Source: Verrucomicrobiaceae bacterium E54 (GTDB taxonomy: Bacteria > Verrucomicrobiota > Verrucomicrobiia > Verrucomicrobiales > Akkermansiaceae). Taken from it: a stretch of DNA of 64,000 nt. Below the pieces are notes generated by a model, which worked only from the letters and a program-made list of their open reading frames with translations, was not told the DNA's origin and searched no databases. The stretch is from contig JAKZES010000009.1 of the NCBI GenBank assembly GCA_022548915.1, positions 62,001 through 126,000 of the forward strand, written 5' to 3'. Below, in pieces: positions 57,579 to 64,000 of the stretch (positions are counted from its first letter, which is position 1; every line of letters starts with the position of its first letter). A program made the position numbers and the translations under genes.

Positions 57579-57707
57579 ATGCATCCGCCCGCCCCGTGGA
57601 CCCGAAGACGCACCGTCGGCGCCGTCGCGTCGCTTCTGTGGTGCGTCTCTCCGGTCCTGCTCCTCGGGCTGGAATGGGGAATCGCCTTCCTTACCCGGTT
57701 CGACTGA
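57579..57707 (+). CDS. Possible 42-residue single-pass membrane peptide
   Basis: The open frame from ATG 57579 encodes a basic start (HPPAPWTRRR) and one strongly hydrophobic helix (VGAVASLLWCVSPVLLLGLE), ending four bases before the start of the RibD-like gene. The close spacing and membrane pattern argue for a real gene, the short length against it. No function is suggested. Confidence 0.4.
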   Translation: MHPPAPWTRRRTVGAVASLLWCVSPVLLLGLEWGIAFLTRFD

Positions 57708-57711
57708 CGCC

Positions 57712-58329
57712 ATGTCCGCACCCCGCATCTCCATCAATTTCGCCGTCTCGGCCGACGGCAAGATCACCTCGGTCGAGGGCAGACCCTCGGGCTGGACCTC
57801 CGACGCCGACCACGAGCGCCTGCTCGAACTCCGGCAGACGGCCGACGCCCTGATGGTCGGTCGTGGCACTCTCGAAGCCGACCGCATGACCATGAAGGCC
57901 CCGCAGCAACCGCTCCGCTGCATCGTCTCCGGCAGGGGCCGCTTCGATCCCGGGCATCCGGTTTTTTCCACGGACGGCGGCCCGATCCATCTGCTCGGCA
58001 CCGGGGGGCAACCGAACGCCATCCCCGGCACCACGACCCACCACATGTCGCTGCCAGATTTTCTCGAATACCTCCACCGGGAGCAAGGCGTGCGGCACCT
58101 TCACTGCGAGGGCGGCGGTCACCTCGGCCGCTCGCTGGCCGAGCTCGACCTTATCGACGAAATCCACCTCACCTGGGCCGGCCACAAGCTTTTCGGCGGA
58201 GCCGCGGCACCCGGCATCACCGCTGCGGGCGGGGAATTCCTGCCCGCCTCGCGAGCCTTCCGCCTGACCCATTTCGAGCCCCGTGAGGAACTCGGAGAGG
58301 TGTTCCTGAGCTACGAGCGGACTCAGTGA
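57712..58329 (+). CDS. RibD C-terminal / dihydrofolate-reductase-like reductase
   Basis: A 205-residue NADPH-dependent reductase domain as in the C-terminal half of RibD. The N-terminus ISINFAVSADGKIT and the ADALMVGRGTLEADR segment are family features, and the glycine-rich CEGGGHLGRSL binds cofactor. The deaminase domain of RibD is absent, so it may act in a split riboflavin pathway or on another pteridine- or pyrimidine-like substrate. It converges with the His-rich lipoprotein gene and overlaps it by 7 bases. Confidence 0.85.
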   Translation: MSAPRISINFAVSADGKITSVEGRPSGWTSDADHERLLELRQTADALMVGRGTLEADRMTMKAPQQPLRCIVSGRGRFDPGHPVFSTDGGPIHLLGTGGQPNAIPGTTTHHMSLPDFLEYLHREQGVRHLHCEGGGHLGRSLAELDLIDEIHLTWAGHKLFGGAAAPGITAAGGEFLPASRAFRLTHFEPREELGEVFLSYERTQ

Positions 58330-58505
58330 TCGCCGGTCCCGGCATCCCCGTGGGGCTCTTCCACATGAGCCGCATCGCCATGCCCGTCGGCGTGGGCGGC
58401 GTGCCCGTGCTGCTCATGCAGGGCCTTGGTTTCCTCCCAGTCGTGCCGTTCGCAGGAAACCGAGACGAGGAACAGAGTGGCGGCGAGGAGGTGGAGCGCT
58501 TTCAT
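58323..58505 (-). CDS. Small His-rich exported peptide, probable lipoprotein
   Basis: A 60-residue protein starting at the ATG 58503-58505. The hydrophobic N-terminus KALHLLAATLFLVSVSC ends at a Cys that could be lipidated, although the box SVSC lacks the usual Leu at -3. The remaining 40 residues contain ten His plus many Asp/Glu (HGHAAHADGHGDAAH), a typical pattern for metal binding, perhaps zinc, nickel or copper at the envelope. The long gap upstream (58506-58712) holds nothing else that I can support. Confidence 0.55.
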   Translation of the reverse strand: MKALHLLAATLFLVSVSCERHDWEETKALHEQHGHAAHADGHGDAAHVEEPHGDAGTGDH

Positions 58506-58712
58506 CCGCGCCGGATGTATCCGCTCCTCGCCTGCTGACAAGCAAGAACCCCCGACCGAATCCCCCGCCCCCGGCTTCGTGGAAAGAGATCTGCTTTCAA
58601 GAACCGGCCGGGTTCCAGGGGACTGCCGGACCCGCAGCCAGATCCAGCTCACGCCATCCCCCCGAGGACTTCGTTCCTATGATGTGCTCCGGCTTGCCTA
58701 CGCAACCGCGGA

Positions 58713-59849
58713 TCACTCGTCGCCGCCCGGAAACCAGGCCGACACCGCGCCGGCCGCCCGCTCATGCGCCCCCGTGCCTCCGAGCAGGGCCACCGTTTCC
58801 GCCAGACGCGCCTGCAATTCCGCGACCTCGCCGGGCGAGGAAAGAAACCGCTGCAGCGACCGCGCCACCTGGCACGGGTCGGCATCCGACTGGATGAATT
58901 CCTCGATGACCTCGTCCTTGGCAAGGATGTTGATCAGCCCGATGTGCTCGATCTTCACCACCATTCTCGCGATCATGTAGGTGGGCCACGCCAACTTGTA
59001 GACGAGGCAGTAGGGCAAGCCATAGTAGGCCGCCTCGACCGTGGCCGTGCCACTCGCCACCACCCCGCAGGCCGCCCGCTGCATCAGCCCGTGCGCCCCG
59101 CCATCGGTAATCTCGAGCCGGCCGCCGAAGCCCGTCTTCTCGGCCATCTCCCGCATCCGCTGGCCAAGCGCCGGCCGTGCCGCCGGCACCTCAAAGGTCA
59201 GCCCCGGGTCGGCCACCACCAGCCGCTCCGCCGCTTCGAGCATCACGGGAAAGAGCTTCTCGACCTCCGGCTCCCGGCTGCCCGGCAGCAGCGCCACCCG
59301 CTTCGGATCCCGCACGACCTCGGTCCGCTCCGCCTCGAGTTCGTCCACCAGCGGGTGACCGACGAAGGTGGCCTTCAAGCCGCTGCCCTCGAAAATCTCC
59401 GGCTCGAACGGCAACAGGCACAGCACCTCATCGAAAAGCTCGACCATCTTCGGGATGCGGCCCTTTTTCCACGCCCACACCTGCGGGCACACGTATTGCA
59501 CGATCTTCGTCGCGGGCAGATGCCGGCGGACGGCCGCCGCGAAGCGGAAATTGAAACCCGGGTAATCGACCAGCAGCAGGACCTCCGGACGCATTTCCCG
59601 GATATCGGCGAGCATCTCGTGGAAGCTCCGCTTGAAGAAAGAGTAGTGCTTGAGCACCTCCACCACGCCCATCACCGCCGCCTGGTCCACCCAGTCGCGA
59701 ATCCCGTCGCCGGCGACCGAGCGCATTTTCGGCCCTCCCGCGCCCCGGATCTCAAGTCCGGGACGCTCCCGGAGCAGGGCCTCGAGCAGCCCCGCCGCGT
59801 GTGCATCGCCACTCAGCTCACCGGCGATCACGTACAGGGATCCGCTCAT
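58713..59849 (-). CDS. lpxB: Lipid-A-disaccharide synthase
   Basis: A 378-residue GT19 enzyme that joins UDP-2,3-diacylglucosamine and lipid X in lipid A synthesis. Family features are YVIAGELSGDAHAAGL at the start, the YPGFN segment, and later QYVCPQVWAWKKGRI and ASGTATVEAAYYGLPYCLVYK. The ATG at 59847-59849 was chosen because it gives the normal start; a longer frame adds 21 foreign residues. With kdsA and lptD in this window, it supports a full LPS pathway. Confidence 0.95.
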   Translation of the reverse strand: MSGSLYVIAGELSGDAHAAGLLEALLRERPGLEIRGAGGPKMRSVAGDGIRDWVDQAAVMGVVEVLKHYSFFKRSFHEMLADIREMRPEVLLLVDYPGFNFRFAAAVRRHLPATKIVQYVCPQVWAWKKGRIPKMVELFDEVLCLLPFEPEIFEGSGLKATFVGHPLVDELEAERTEVVRDPKRVALLPGSREPEVEKLFPVMLEAAERLVVADPGLTFEVPAARPALGQRMREMAEKTGFGGRLEITDGGAHGLMQRAACGVVASGTATVEAAYYGLPYCLVYKLAWPTYMIARMVVKIEHIGLINILAKDEVIEEFIQSDADPCQVARSLQRFLSSPGEVAELQARLAETVALLGGTGAHERAAGAVSAWFPGGDE

Positions 59850-59926
59850 GTGGGGAAATCCTAGGCCTTCCCGGCACCGGGCGGCAATGCGCATCTGCTC
59901 GATCGCCGGCACGCGTCAATTCGTCA

Positions 59927-59955
59927 TTGATTTCCCCCGACCTGGACCCTTAATC
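59927..59955 (+). promoter_or_regulatory. Sigma70-type promoter candidate for the TPR-protein gene
   Basis: TTGATT (59927-59932), a 17-base spacer and TTAATC (59950-59955), 27 bases before the ATG at 59983 in the gap divergent from lpxB. The -35 region overlaps a short heptad-like stretch (ATTCGTCATT). Confidence 0.45.
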
Positions 59956-59982
59956 GCTGCCCGCGCAACCCGCAAGATTTCC

Positions 59983-60915
59983 ATGGCCGAACCCACCTCC
60001 GACCACGCCTCGCCCATCGGCGAGATCACCCACGGGCCGAGCTCCTTCGAGCAATTCCTCGATCGCAACCAAAAAGCCATGATCGTGCTCGGTCTCGTGC
60101 TGGCACTGGGTGTGGGTGCCTGGGTCGTGATTTCGGGCATGGAAGAAGGCAAGCGCCTCGCCGCCGGCGAGGCACTCGTCGGAGCCGACGACGTCTCCGC
60201 CATGCAGGACGTGGTGAAGAACCATCCGGGCACGCCGGCCGCCGCCTCCGCCGCGGTGCTCTTGTCCGACATGCAGTGGGACGAGGGCCAGCAAAGTGCC
60301 GCGATCGAAACGCTCCGCGGGGAAATCGAGGCCAATCCCGACCACCCCGCCACCGTGCCCGCCCGGGCCCGCCTCGCCACCCGCCTGCTCCAACAGGGCG
60401 ATCGCGAGAGTGCGAGTGCCCGGTTCGAGGAAATCGTCGAGCGCCCCGACTCGGCCTACCTCGCTCCCTACGCCCTTCTCTCCCTTTCCGAGATTGCCCG
60501 CGAAGAAGGCCGGATCGAGGAGGCGAAGGAGCTACTCGAACGGGCCGCGGAGGACTATCCGGACAACCCGCTGCGGTGGCTGGTCACCCAGGCGATCAGC
60601 TACGTGGACTTTGAAATGCCCGAGGCCGTCGATCCGCCCGCTCCCATCGAGGAACCGGCCGATCCCAGCGGCGATCTCGCCCCGGAGCCCGACCTCTCCA
60701 CACCGGTTGAACTCGACCCGACCAGCCCCGGCGCCGGGTCCGGCACCGGAAATCCCCTGCTCGACAATCTGACGGGCGGTGGTGAAGCCACGGACGACAG
60801 CCCCGCTGCACCAGCCGGGGAAACTCCCGATCCCGCACCGGAACCCACTCCCGATCCGGCTCCCGAACCCACTCCCGAGGATACGGAGGATTCCGCATCC
60901 GGTGCGAATGAATGA
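59983..60915 (+). CDS. Membrane-anchored TPR protein (YfgM-like)
   Basis: A 310-residue protein. Residues 1-33 are cytoplasmic, one membrane helix follows (about 33-52), then TPR-like helices (about 70-215) facing the periplasm, and a Pro/Glu/Asp-rich disordered tail with repeats of PDPAPEPTP. The topology resembles YfgM, which works with the PpiD/SecYEG chaperone set, but the C-terminal tail is unlike it. The bactofilin gene follows at 39 bases. Role inferred only from topology. Confidence 0.75.
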   Translation: MAEPTSDHASPIGEITHGPSSFEQFLDRNQKAMIVLGLVLALGVGAWVVISGMEEGKRLAAGEALVGADDVSAMQDVVKNHPGTPAAASAAVLLSDMQWDEGQQSAAIETLRGEIEANPDHPATVPARARLATRLLQQGDRESASARFEEIVERPDSAYLAPYALLSLSEIAREEGRIEEAKELLERAAEDYPDNPLRWLVTQAISYVDFEMPEAVDPPAPIEEPADPSGDLAPEPDLSTPVELDPTSPGAGSGTGNPLLDNLTGGGEATDDSPAAPAGETPDPAPEPTPDPAPEPTPEDTEDSASGANE

Positions 60916-60954
60916 CATTGACAAGCCACCCACTCCAACCCTCATTTCAAGACT

Positions 60955-61632
60955 GTGAGCAACAACATGTTTCGTAAAGTCATCGGGCAGAAGCCCGGCG
61001 ATTCCGAGGTCGATCCGATCCCCGCGCCGCAGCCCGAATCCGCGGCACCCGCCCCGGTCGATCGCCCTGCGCCGAGTCCGGCCGTCAGCCCCGCCCCCAG
61101 CTCCTCGGCCGCACCCTCGGCCTCCCGCAACGTGCTGAGTGCCGACGTCGACATCAAGGGAACGGTCAAATTCACCAATGATCTGGTCGTCGATGGCAAG
61201 ATCGAGGGCGAAATCAGCTCGGAAGGGAATCTCACCGTCGGAGAAAACGCCCGCCTCAAGGCGGAGATCAAGACCGCCACCGTCGTGGTCTACGGCAAGG
61301 TCCACGGCAACATCATCGCCAGCGAGCGCGTGGATCTGAAATCCAGCGCCGAAGTCGTCGGTGACATCAAGGCCAAGACCCTTTCGATCGAATCGGGAGC
61401 CATCTTCGTCGGCAAGTCGACCGTCGGCACCCCGTCCACCCCGGCCACGTCCGCCAGCAAGCCCCAGTCGCAGCCGGAGAAGAAGCCCGACACCGTCGGC
61501 AAAGGCAACGACTCCGGAGGCAAACCCCAGAATTCCGGCGGCAACCCGCAGCAGCAACAGCAGTCGAAGGACAGAGACTCCGGAAACCCGTCCAAGCCCG
61601 AGCAAGGCAACCTTGCGGGACTCAAGAGCTGA
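60955..61632 (+). CDS. Bactofilin-family polymer-forming protein
   Basis: A 225-residue protein with a Pro/Ser/Ala-rich N-terminal stretch (about 15-57), a right-handed beta-helix bactofilin (DUF583) domain (about 60-160: DVDIKGTVKFTNDLVVDGK and repeats such as AEIKTATVVVYGKVHGN) and a Gln/Gly/Ser-rich C-terminal tail. Bactofilins polymerise without nucleotide and organise wall or polarity functions. The start is GTG 60955; an in-frame ATG at 60967 is possible and would sit better after the TTGACA at 60918. A hairpin terminator follows at 61649. Confidence 0.87.
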   Translation: MSNNMFRKVIGQKPGDSEVDPIPAPQPESAAPAPVDRPAPSPAVSPAPSSSAAPSASRNVLSADVDIKGTVKFTNDLVVDGKIEGEISSEGNLTVGENARLKAEIKTATVVVYGKVHGNIIASERVDLKSSAEVVGDIKAKTLSIESGAIFVGKSTVGTPSTPATSASKPQSQPEKKPDTVGKGNDSGGKPQNSGGNPQQQQQSKDRDSGNPSKPEQGNLAGLKS

Positions 61633-61648
61633 CCGGTTCACCTTTCTC

Positions 61649-61683
61649 AAAAGCGGCACATCCTCCGGGGTGATGCCGCTTTT
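61649..61683 (+). terminator. Rho-independent terminator after the bactofilin gene
   Basis: A 10-bp perfect stem AAAAGCGGCA / TGCCGCTTTT with the T-run TTTTTTG continuing from it, 16 bases after the bactofilin stop. This is the clearest intrinsic terminator in the window. Confidence 0.85.
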
Positions 61684-61702
61684 TTGTTTCGGAAAATTTC
61701 CA

Positions 61703-61737
61703 CATTCGACATTCCCTCTCCTTCATTCGACATTTCC
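61703..61737 (+). repeat. Five-unit degenerate heptad repeat before nadA
   Basis: Five consecutive 7-base units in strict register; units 1 and 4 are identical (CATTCGA), units 2 and 5 keep CATT and unit 3 is divergent (TCTCCTT). The array ends five bases before the nadA ATG, so it replaces the Shine-Dalgarno position. It is much richer in AT than its surroundings. Confidence 0.75.
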
Positions 61738-61742
61738 GCCCC

Positions 61743-62681
61743 ATGCCGACCGTCGAACTCGATCTTTCGGAAGCCATTCTACGCCTCAAGAAGGAGCGGA
61801 ATGCCGTCATCCTTGCCCACAACTACCAGACCGGGGACATCCAGGACCTCGCCGACTACGTGGGCGACTCGCTCGGCCTCGCCTACAAGGCCAGGGAGAC
61901 CGAGGCCGACGTGATCGCCTTTTGCGGCGTCCACTTCATGGCGGAGACCGCCAAGATCGTGAATCCGACGAAGACCGTCGTGCTCCCCGACCGCGACGCC
62001 GGTTGCTCGCTCGAGGAAAGCTGCCCCGGCCCCGAACTCGAGGCGTTCCTCGAGCAGAACAAGGAGAAGAACTACTACGTCATCGCCTACATCAACTGTT
62101 CGGCCCACGTGAAGGCCCTGTGCGACGTGATCTGCACCTCCGGCAATGCCATCCGTATCGTTGAAAAGGCCCCCGCCGACCGCCCCATCCTCTTCGTCCC
62201 GGATGCCAATCTCGGTGCCTGGGTGATGGAGCAAACCGGTCGCAAGATGGACCTGTGGCAGGGCTCCTGCTACGTCCACGTCGAGTTCACGCGCGACTCG
62301 ATCAACCGGATCAAGGCCGAGTTTCCCGACGCCCTCGTGGTGGCCCATCCCGAATGCACGGAGGCCGTCCGACTGCTTGCCGACGAGGTCTGCTCGACCG
62401 AGAAAATGGTCACCTACTGCAAGAACGCGCCGGTGAAGAACATCATCGTCGTCACCGAGAGCGGCATGCTCCACCGTCTGCGCAAGGAGGCGCCCGACAA
62501 GAACCTCATCGCGGGTCCCACCGACCACTGCGCCTGCGCCGACTGCAAGTTCATGAAGATGAACACTCTCGAGAAACTCCACGACTGCCTCGAGAAACTC
62601 GAACCCCGGGTCATCCTGCCCGAAGACATCCGGGCCCGTGCCGAAGCCCCCCTGCTGCGGATGCTTGAGCAGTCAAAATGA
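61743..62681 (+). CDS. nadA: Quinolinate synthase A
   Basis: A 312-residue iron-sulfur enzyme that condenses iminoaspartate with dihydroxyacetone phosphate to quinolinate, the entry to de novo NAD synthesis. The substrate region is AHNYQTGDIQD at the start and the three conserved cluster Cys positions are seen in INCSAHVK, ECTEAV and CADCKFMK. Length is normal for the shorter type. NadB and NadC are not in the window. The 5' region carries the heptad array at 61703; the DUF1844 gene follows at 58 bases. Confidence 0.95.
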   Translation: MPTVELDLSEAILRLKKERNAVILAHNYQTGDIQDLADYVGDSLGLAYKARETEADVIAFCGVHFMAETAKIVNPTKTVVLPDRDAGCSLEESCPGPELEAFLEQNKEKNYYVIAYINCSAHVKALCDVICTSGNAIRIVEKAPADRPILFVPDANLGAWVMEQTGRKMDLWQGSCYVHVEFTRDSINRIKAEFPDALVVAHPECTEAVRLLADEVCSTEKMVTYCKNAPVKNIIVVTESGMLHRLRKEAPDKNLIAGPTDHCACADCKFMKMNTLEKLHDCLEKLEPRVILPEDIRARAEAPLLRMLEQSK

Positions 62682-62688
62682 TGGGACC

Positions 62689-62735
62689 CATTCGTCATTT
62701 GGCATTTATCATTCGTCATTGAAGCCGCAGGCTTC
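62689..62735 (+). repeat. Five-unit heptad repeat and small hairpin before the DUF1844 gene
   Basis: Five 7-base units in register from 62689 to 62723; units 1 and 4 are identical (CATTCGT), and every unit begins with CATT. It is followed by a hairpin GAAGCC / GGCTTC with a 3-base loop (62721-62735), which ends four bases before the ATG. The base unit is nearly the same as in the nadA array 1 kb upstream (CATTCGA). Confidence 0.75.
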
Positions 62736-62739
62736 CCCC

Positions 62740-63000
62740 ATGCCCTCGGCAGATCCCCGCTTCCACGATTTCGTCCTCCTGCAGGCCCAGAACGCCGGCT
62801 TTTTCCTCGGCCAGCTCCCGAATCCGAAAACCGGCGAGAAGCAGGTCAACCTCACCGCCGCCAGAAGCGTGATCGACTCCCTCGAGATGCTCGAGATCAA
62901 GACCGAGGGCCATCTCACCGCCGAGGAGCAAAAACTCCTCGGCACCGCCCTTGCCAATCTGCGGCCACTCTACGAAAAAGTGGCGGACGAGGAGGAATGA
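62740..63000 (+). CDS. DUF1844 family protein
   Basis: An 86-residue acidic protein with the family features FVLLQAQNAGFFLGQLP and ARSVIDSLEMLEIKTEGHLTAEE. DUF1844 proteins are small, soluble and uncharacterised. The ATG at 62740 is set by the family start. It lies 34 bases upstream of kdsA and is probably co-transcribed, with nadA before it. Confidence 0.85.
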   Translation: MPSADPRFHDFVLLQAQNAGFFLGQLPNPKTGEKQVNLTAARSVIDSLEMLEIKTEGHLTAEEQKLLGTALANLRPLYEKVADEEE

Positions 63001-63034
63001 ACGGAGCGTCCACCAGCCCACCCCATCTGCACCG

Positions 63035-63859
63035 ATGAATTTCGAACCCTTTCAAATTGGCTCGGTCCCCGTCGGCGGGCCCCTTCCCATCTTCATCCTC
63101 GGCCCCTGTGCCTTGGAGAACGAGGAGTTCGTTTGGAGCATGGCACGCTCCGTCAAGGAGATCGCCACACGCACCGGCGTGCCCCTCATCTTCAAGGCCT
63201 CCTACGACAAGGCCAACCGGACCTCGGTGACGTCCTTCCGCGGCCCCGGGGTGCACGAGGGATGCCGGATCCTCGGCGAGATCGCCAAGGAACTCGACGT
63301 CCCGGTCACCACCGACGTCCACACCGCCGAGCAGGCTGAGATTGCCGCCGAGCACATCGATTTGCTGCAGATCCCCGCCTTCCTCTGCCGCCAGACCGAT
63401 CTGCTCGAGGCCGCCGCGAAGACCGGACGCGCCGTCAACGTCAAGAAGGGCCAGTTCCTCGCCCCCTGGGACACGGTCAACATCGCCGACAAGATGCGCG
63501 CCTTCGGATGCCAAAGCTTCTTCATCACCGAGCGAGGCACGACCTTCGGCTACAACAACCTTGTCACCGACATGCGCTCGTTGTTCTGGATCCGCAAGGA
63601 AGGGATCCCGGTGATCTTCGACGCCACCCACTCGGTCCAGCGTCCCGGCGGCCTCGGAGGCACCACGGGGGGCGACGGCGAACTCGCACCGGTCCTCGCC
63701 CGCGCGGCGGTCGCGACCGGCGTCGACGGCCTCTTCATGGAGACCCACTCCGATCCCGAGAACGCGGTGTCCGACGGGCCCAATCAGATCCCGCTCGAAT
63801 TTCTTGAAGACATTCTCGTCCGACTGATCGCCATCCACCACGCCTCCCACGGCGCCTGA
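63035..63859 (+). CDS. kdsA: 3-deoxy-8-phosphooctulonate synthase
   Basis: A 274-residue aldolase-like enzyme that makes KDO-8-phosphate from arabinose-5-phosphate and PEP for the LPS core. Motifs are ILGPCALEN at the PEP/phosphate site, FKASYDKANRTS, the conserved QIPAFLCRQTDL and KKGQFLAPWD, and SVQRPGG near the end. Both metal-dependent and metal-independent forms exist; the FLGPCA-like Cys suggests possible metal binding but this is not certain. The start ATG is at 63035. Confidence 0.95.
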   Translation: MNFEPFQIGSVPVGGPLPIFILGPCALENEEFVWSMARSVKEIATRTGVPLIFKASYDKANRTSVTSFRGPGVHEGCRILGEIAKELDVPVTTDVHTAEQAEIAAEHIDLLQIPAFLCRQTDLLEAAAKTGRAVNVKKGQFLAPWDTVNIADKMRAFGCQSFFITERGTTFGYNNLVTDMRSLFWIRKEGIPVIFDATHSVQRPGGLGGTTGGDGELAPVLARAAVATGVDGLFMETHSDPENAVSDGPNQIPLEFLEDILVRLIAIHHASHGA

Positions 63860-63863
63860 TTCC

Positions 63864-64000
63864 GTGACCACCCGCAAGACATCCCGCATCGTCCGCTCCA
63901 CTTCGCTGGTCGCGGGCGCCGGTTGTCTGGTGGCCGCCCCGCTCCATGCCCAGGGTGTCACGCTCGACACCACCCCATCCAAAGACGCAACCCTTCCCGG
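63864..64000 (+). CDS. Exported protein, 5' end only
   Basis: The frame starts at GTG 63864, four bases after the kdsA stop, and stays open to the window end. The 45 visible residues contain a basic start, a hydrophobic core (SLVAGAGCLVAAP) and a probable cleavage site at LHAQ. The close spacing suggests co-transcription with kdsA. Genes after kdsA are often for LPS transport (such as LptA/LptC), but too little is visible for a call. Confidence 0.6.
   Translation, partial: MTTRKTSRIVRSTSLVAGAGCLVAAPLHAQGVTLDTTPSKDATLP

Overview
The window looks like chromosomal DNA from a Gram-negative, GC-rich bacterium, most consistent with the phylum Verrucomicrobiota (Verrucomicrobiales-like). This is inferred from gene content, not from a marker tree. 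Outer-membrane and LPS genes are present (bamA, lptD, lpxB, kdsA), together with a bactofilin, a formylglycine-type sulfatase, a GH95 fucosidase, a Tat-exported FAD oxidoreductase and several exported proteins of unknown function. No rRNA, tRNA, CRISPR array, prophage or intact insertion sequence was seen.

Layout. 1-4.6 kb: 3' part of pheT, then a minus-strand set of a zinc-ribbon protein, rpsT, an L,D-transpeptidase lipoprotein and a processive GT2 glycosyltransferase. 4.8-13.7 kb: exported protein, ygfZ, bamA (minus), then the protein-quality-control run tig-clpP-clpX-ctpA. 13.7-17.4 kb (minus): exported protein, a membrane protein that may carry flavin-linked electron-transfer domains, and a Tat-exported FAD oxidoreductase translationally coupled to it. 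17.6-20.7 kb: tsaD, a HAD phosphatase and an OmpA-type coiled-coil protein. 20.7-23.5 kb: a repeat-rich 470-bp gap and an anaerobic (class III) ribonucleotide reductase pair, nrdG-nrdD, preceded by two NrdR-like boxes exactly 31 bp apart. 23.5-27.5 kb (minus): sulfatase, ABM-domain protein, SGNH hydrolase, small membrane protein and a prepilin peptidase with an unusual insert. 27.7-32 kb: CCA-adding enzyme, acetyl-CoA synthetase and a coiled-coil protein. 32-35.3 kb (minus): mpl, HAD protein and an epimerase. 35.3-45 kb: lptD, nitroreductase, MscS-like channel, rimK, an AstE/AspA-like deacylase and a GH95 fucosidase. 45-47.4 kb: an amidohydrolase that fits fucose breakdown and a beta-CASP nuclease. 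47.4-57.5 kb (minus): a 2,781-residue single-module type I polyketide synthase (KS-AT-DH-MT-like-ER-KR-ACP-TE) with a GT1 glycosyltransferase and a glutaredoxin-like gene upstream. 57.6-64 kb: RibD-like reductase, His-rich small lipoprotein, lpxB, TPR protein, bactofilin, nadA, DUF1844 protein, kdsA and the start of an exported protein.

Two things stand out. First, the PKS + GT1 pair is a compact candidate glycolipid or polyketide-glycoside pathway inside an otherwise housekeeping region. Second, the intergenic spaces carry a family of degenerate 7-bp tandem repeats. Two copies form the arms of composite inverted-repeat elements with palindromic cores, and at four genes (nrdD, cca, nadA, the DUF1844 gene) the repeats lie just in front of the start codon. 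They resemble in principle the heptanucleotide STRR repeats of filamentous cyanobacteria, but I know of no description for this kind of organism. Likely promoters with TTGACA-like -35 boxes and TTA-rich -10 boxes were seen before rpsT, tig, lptD and the TPR-protein gene.
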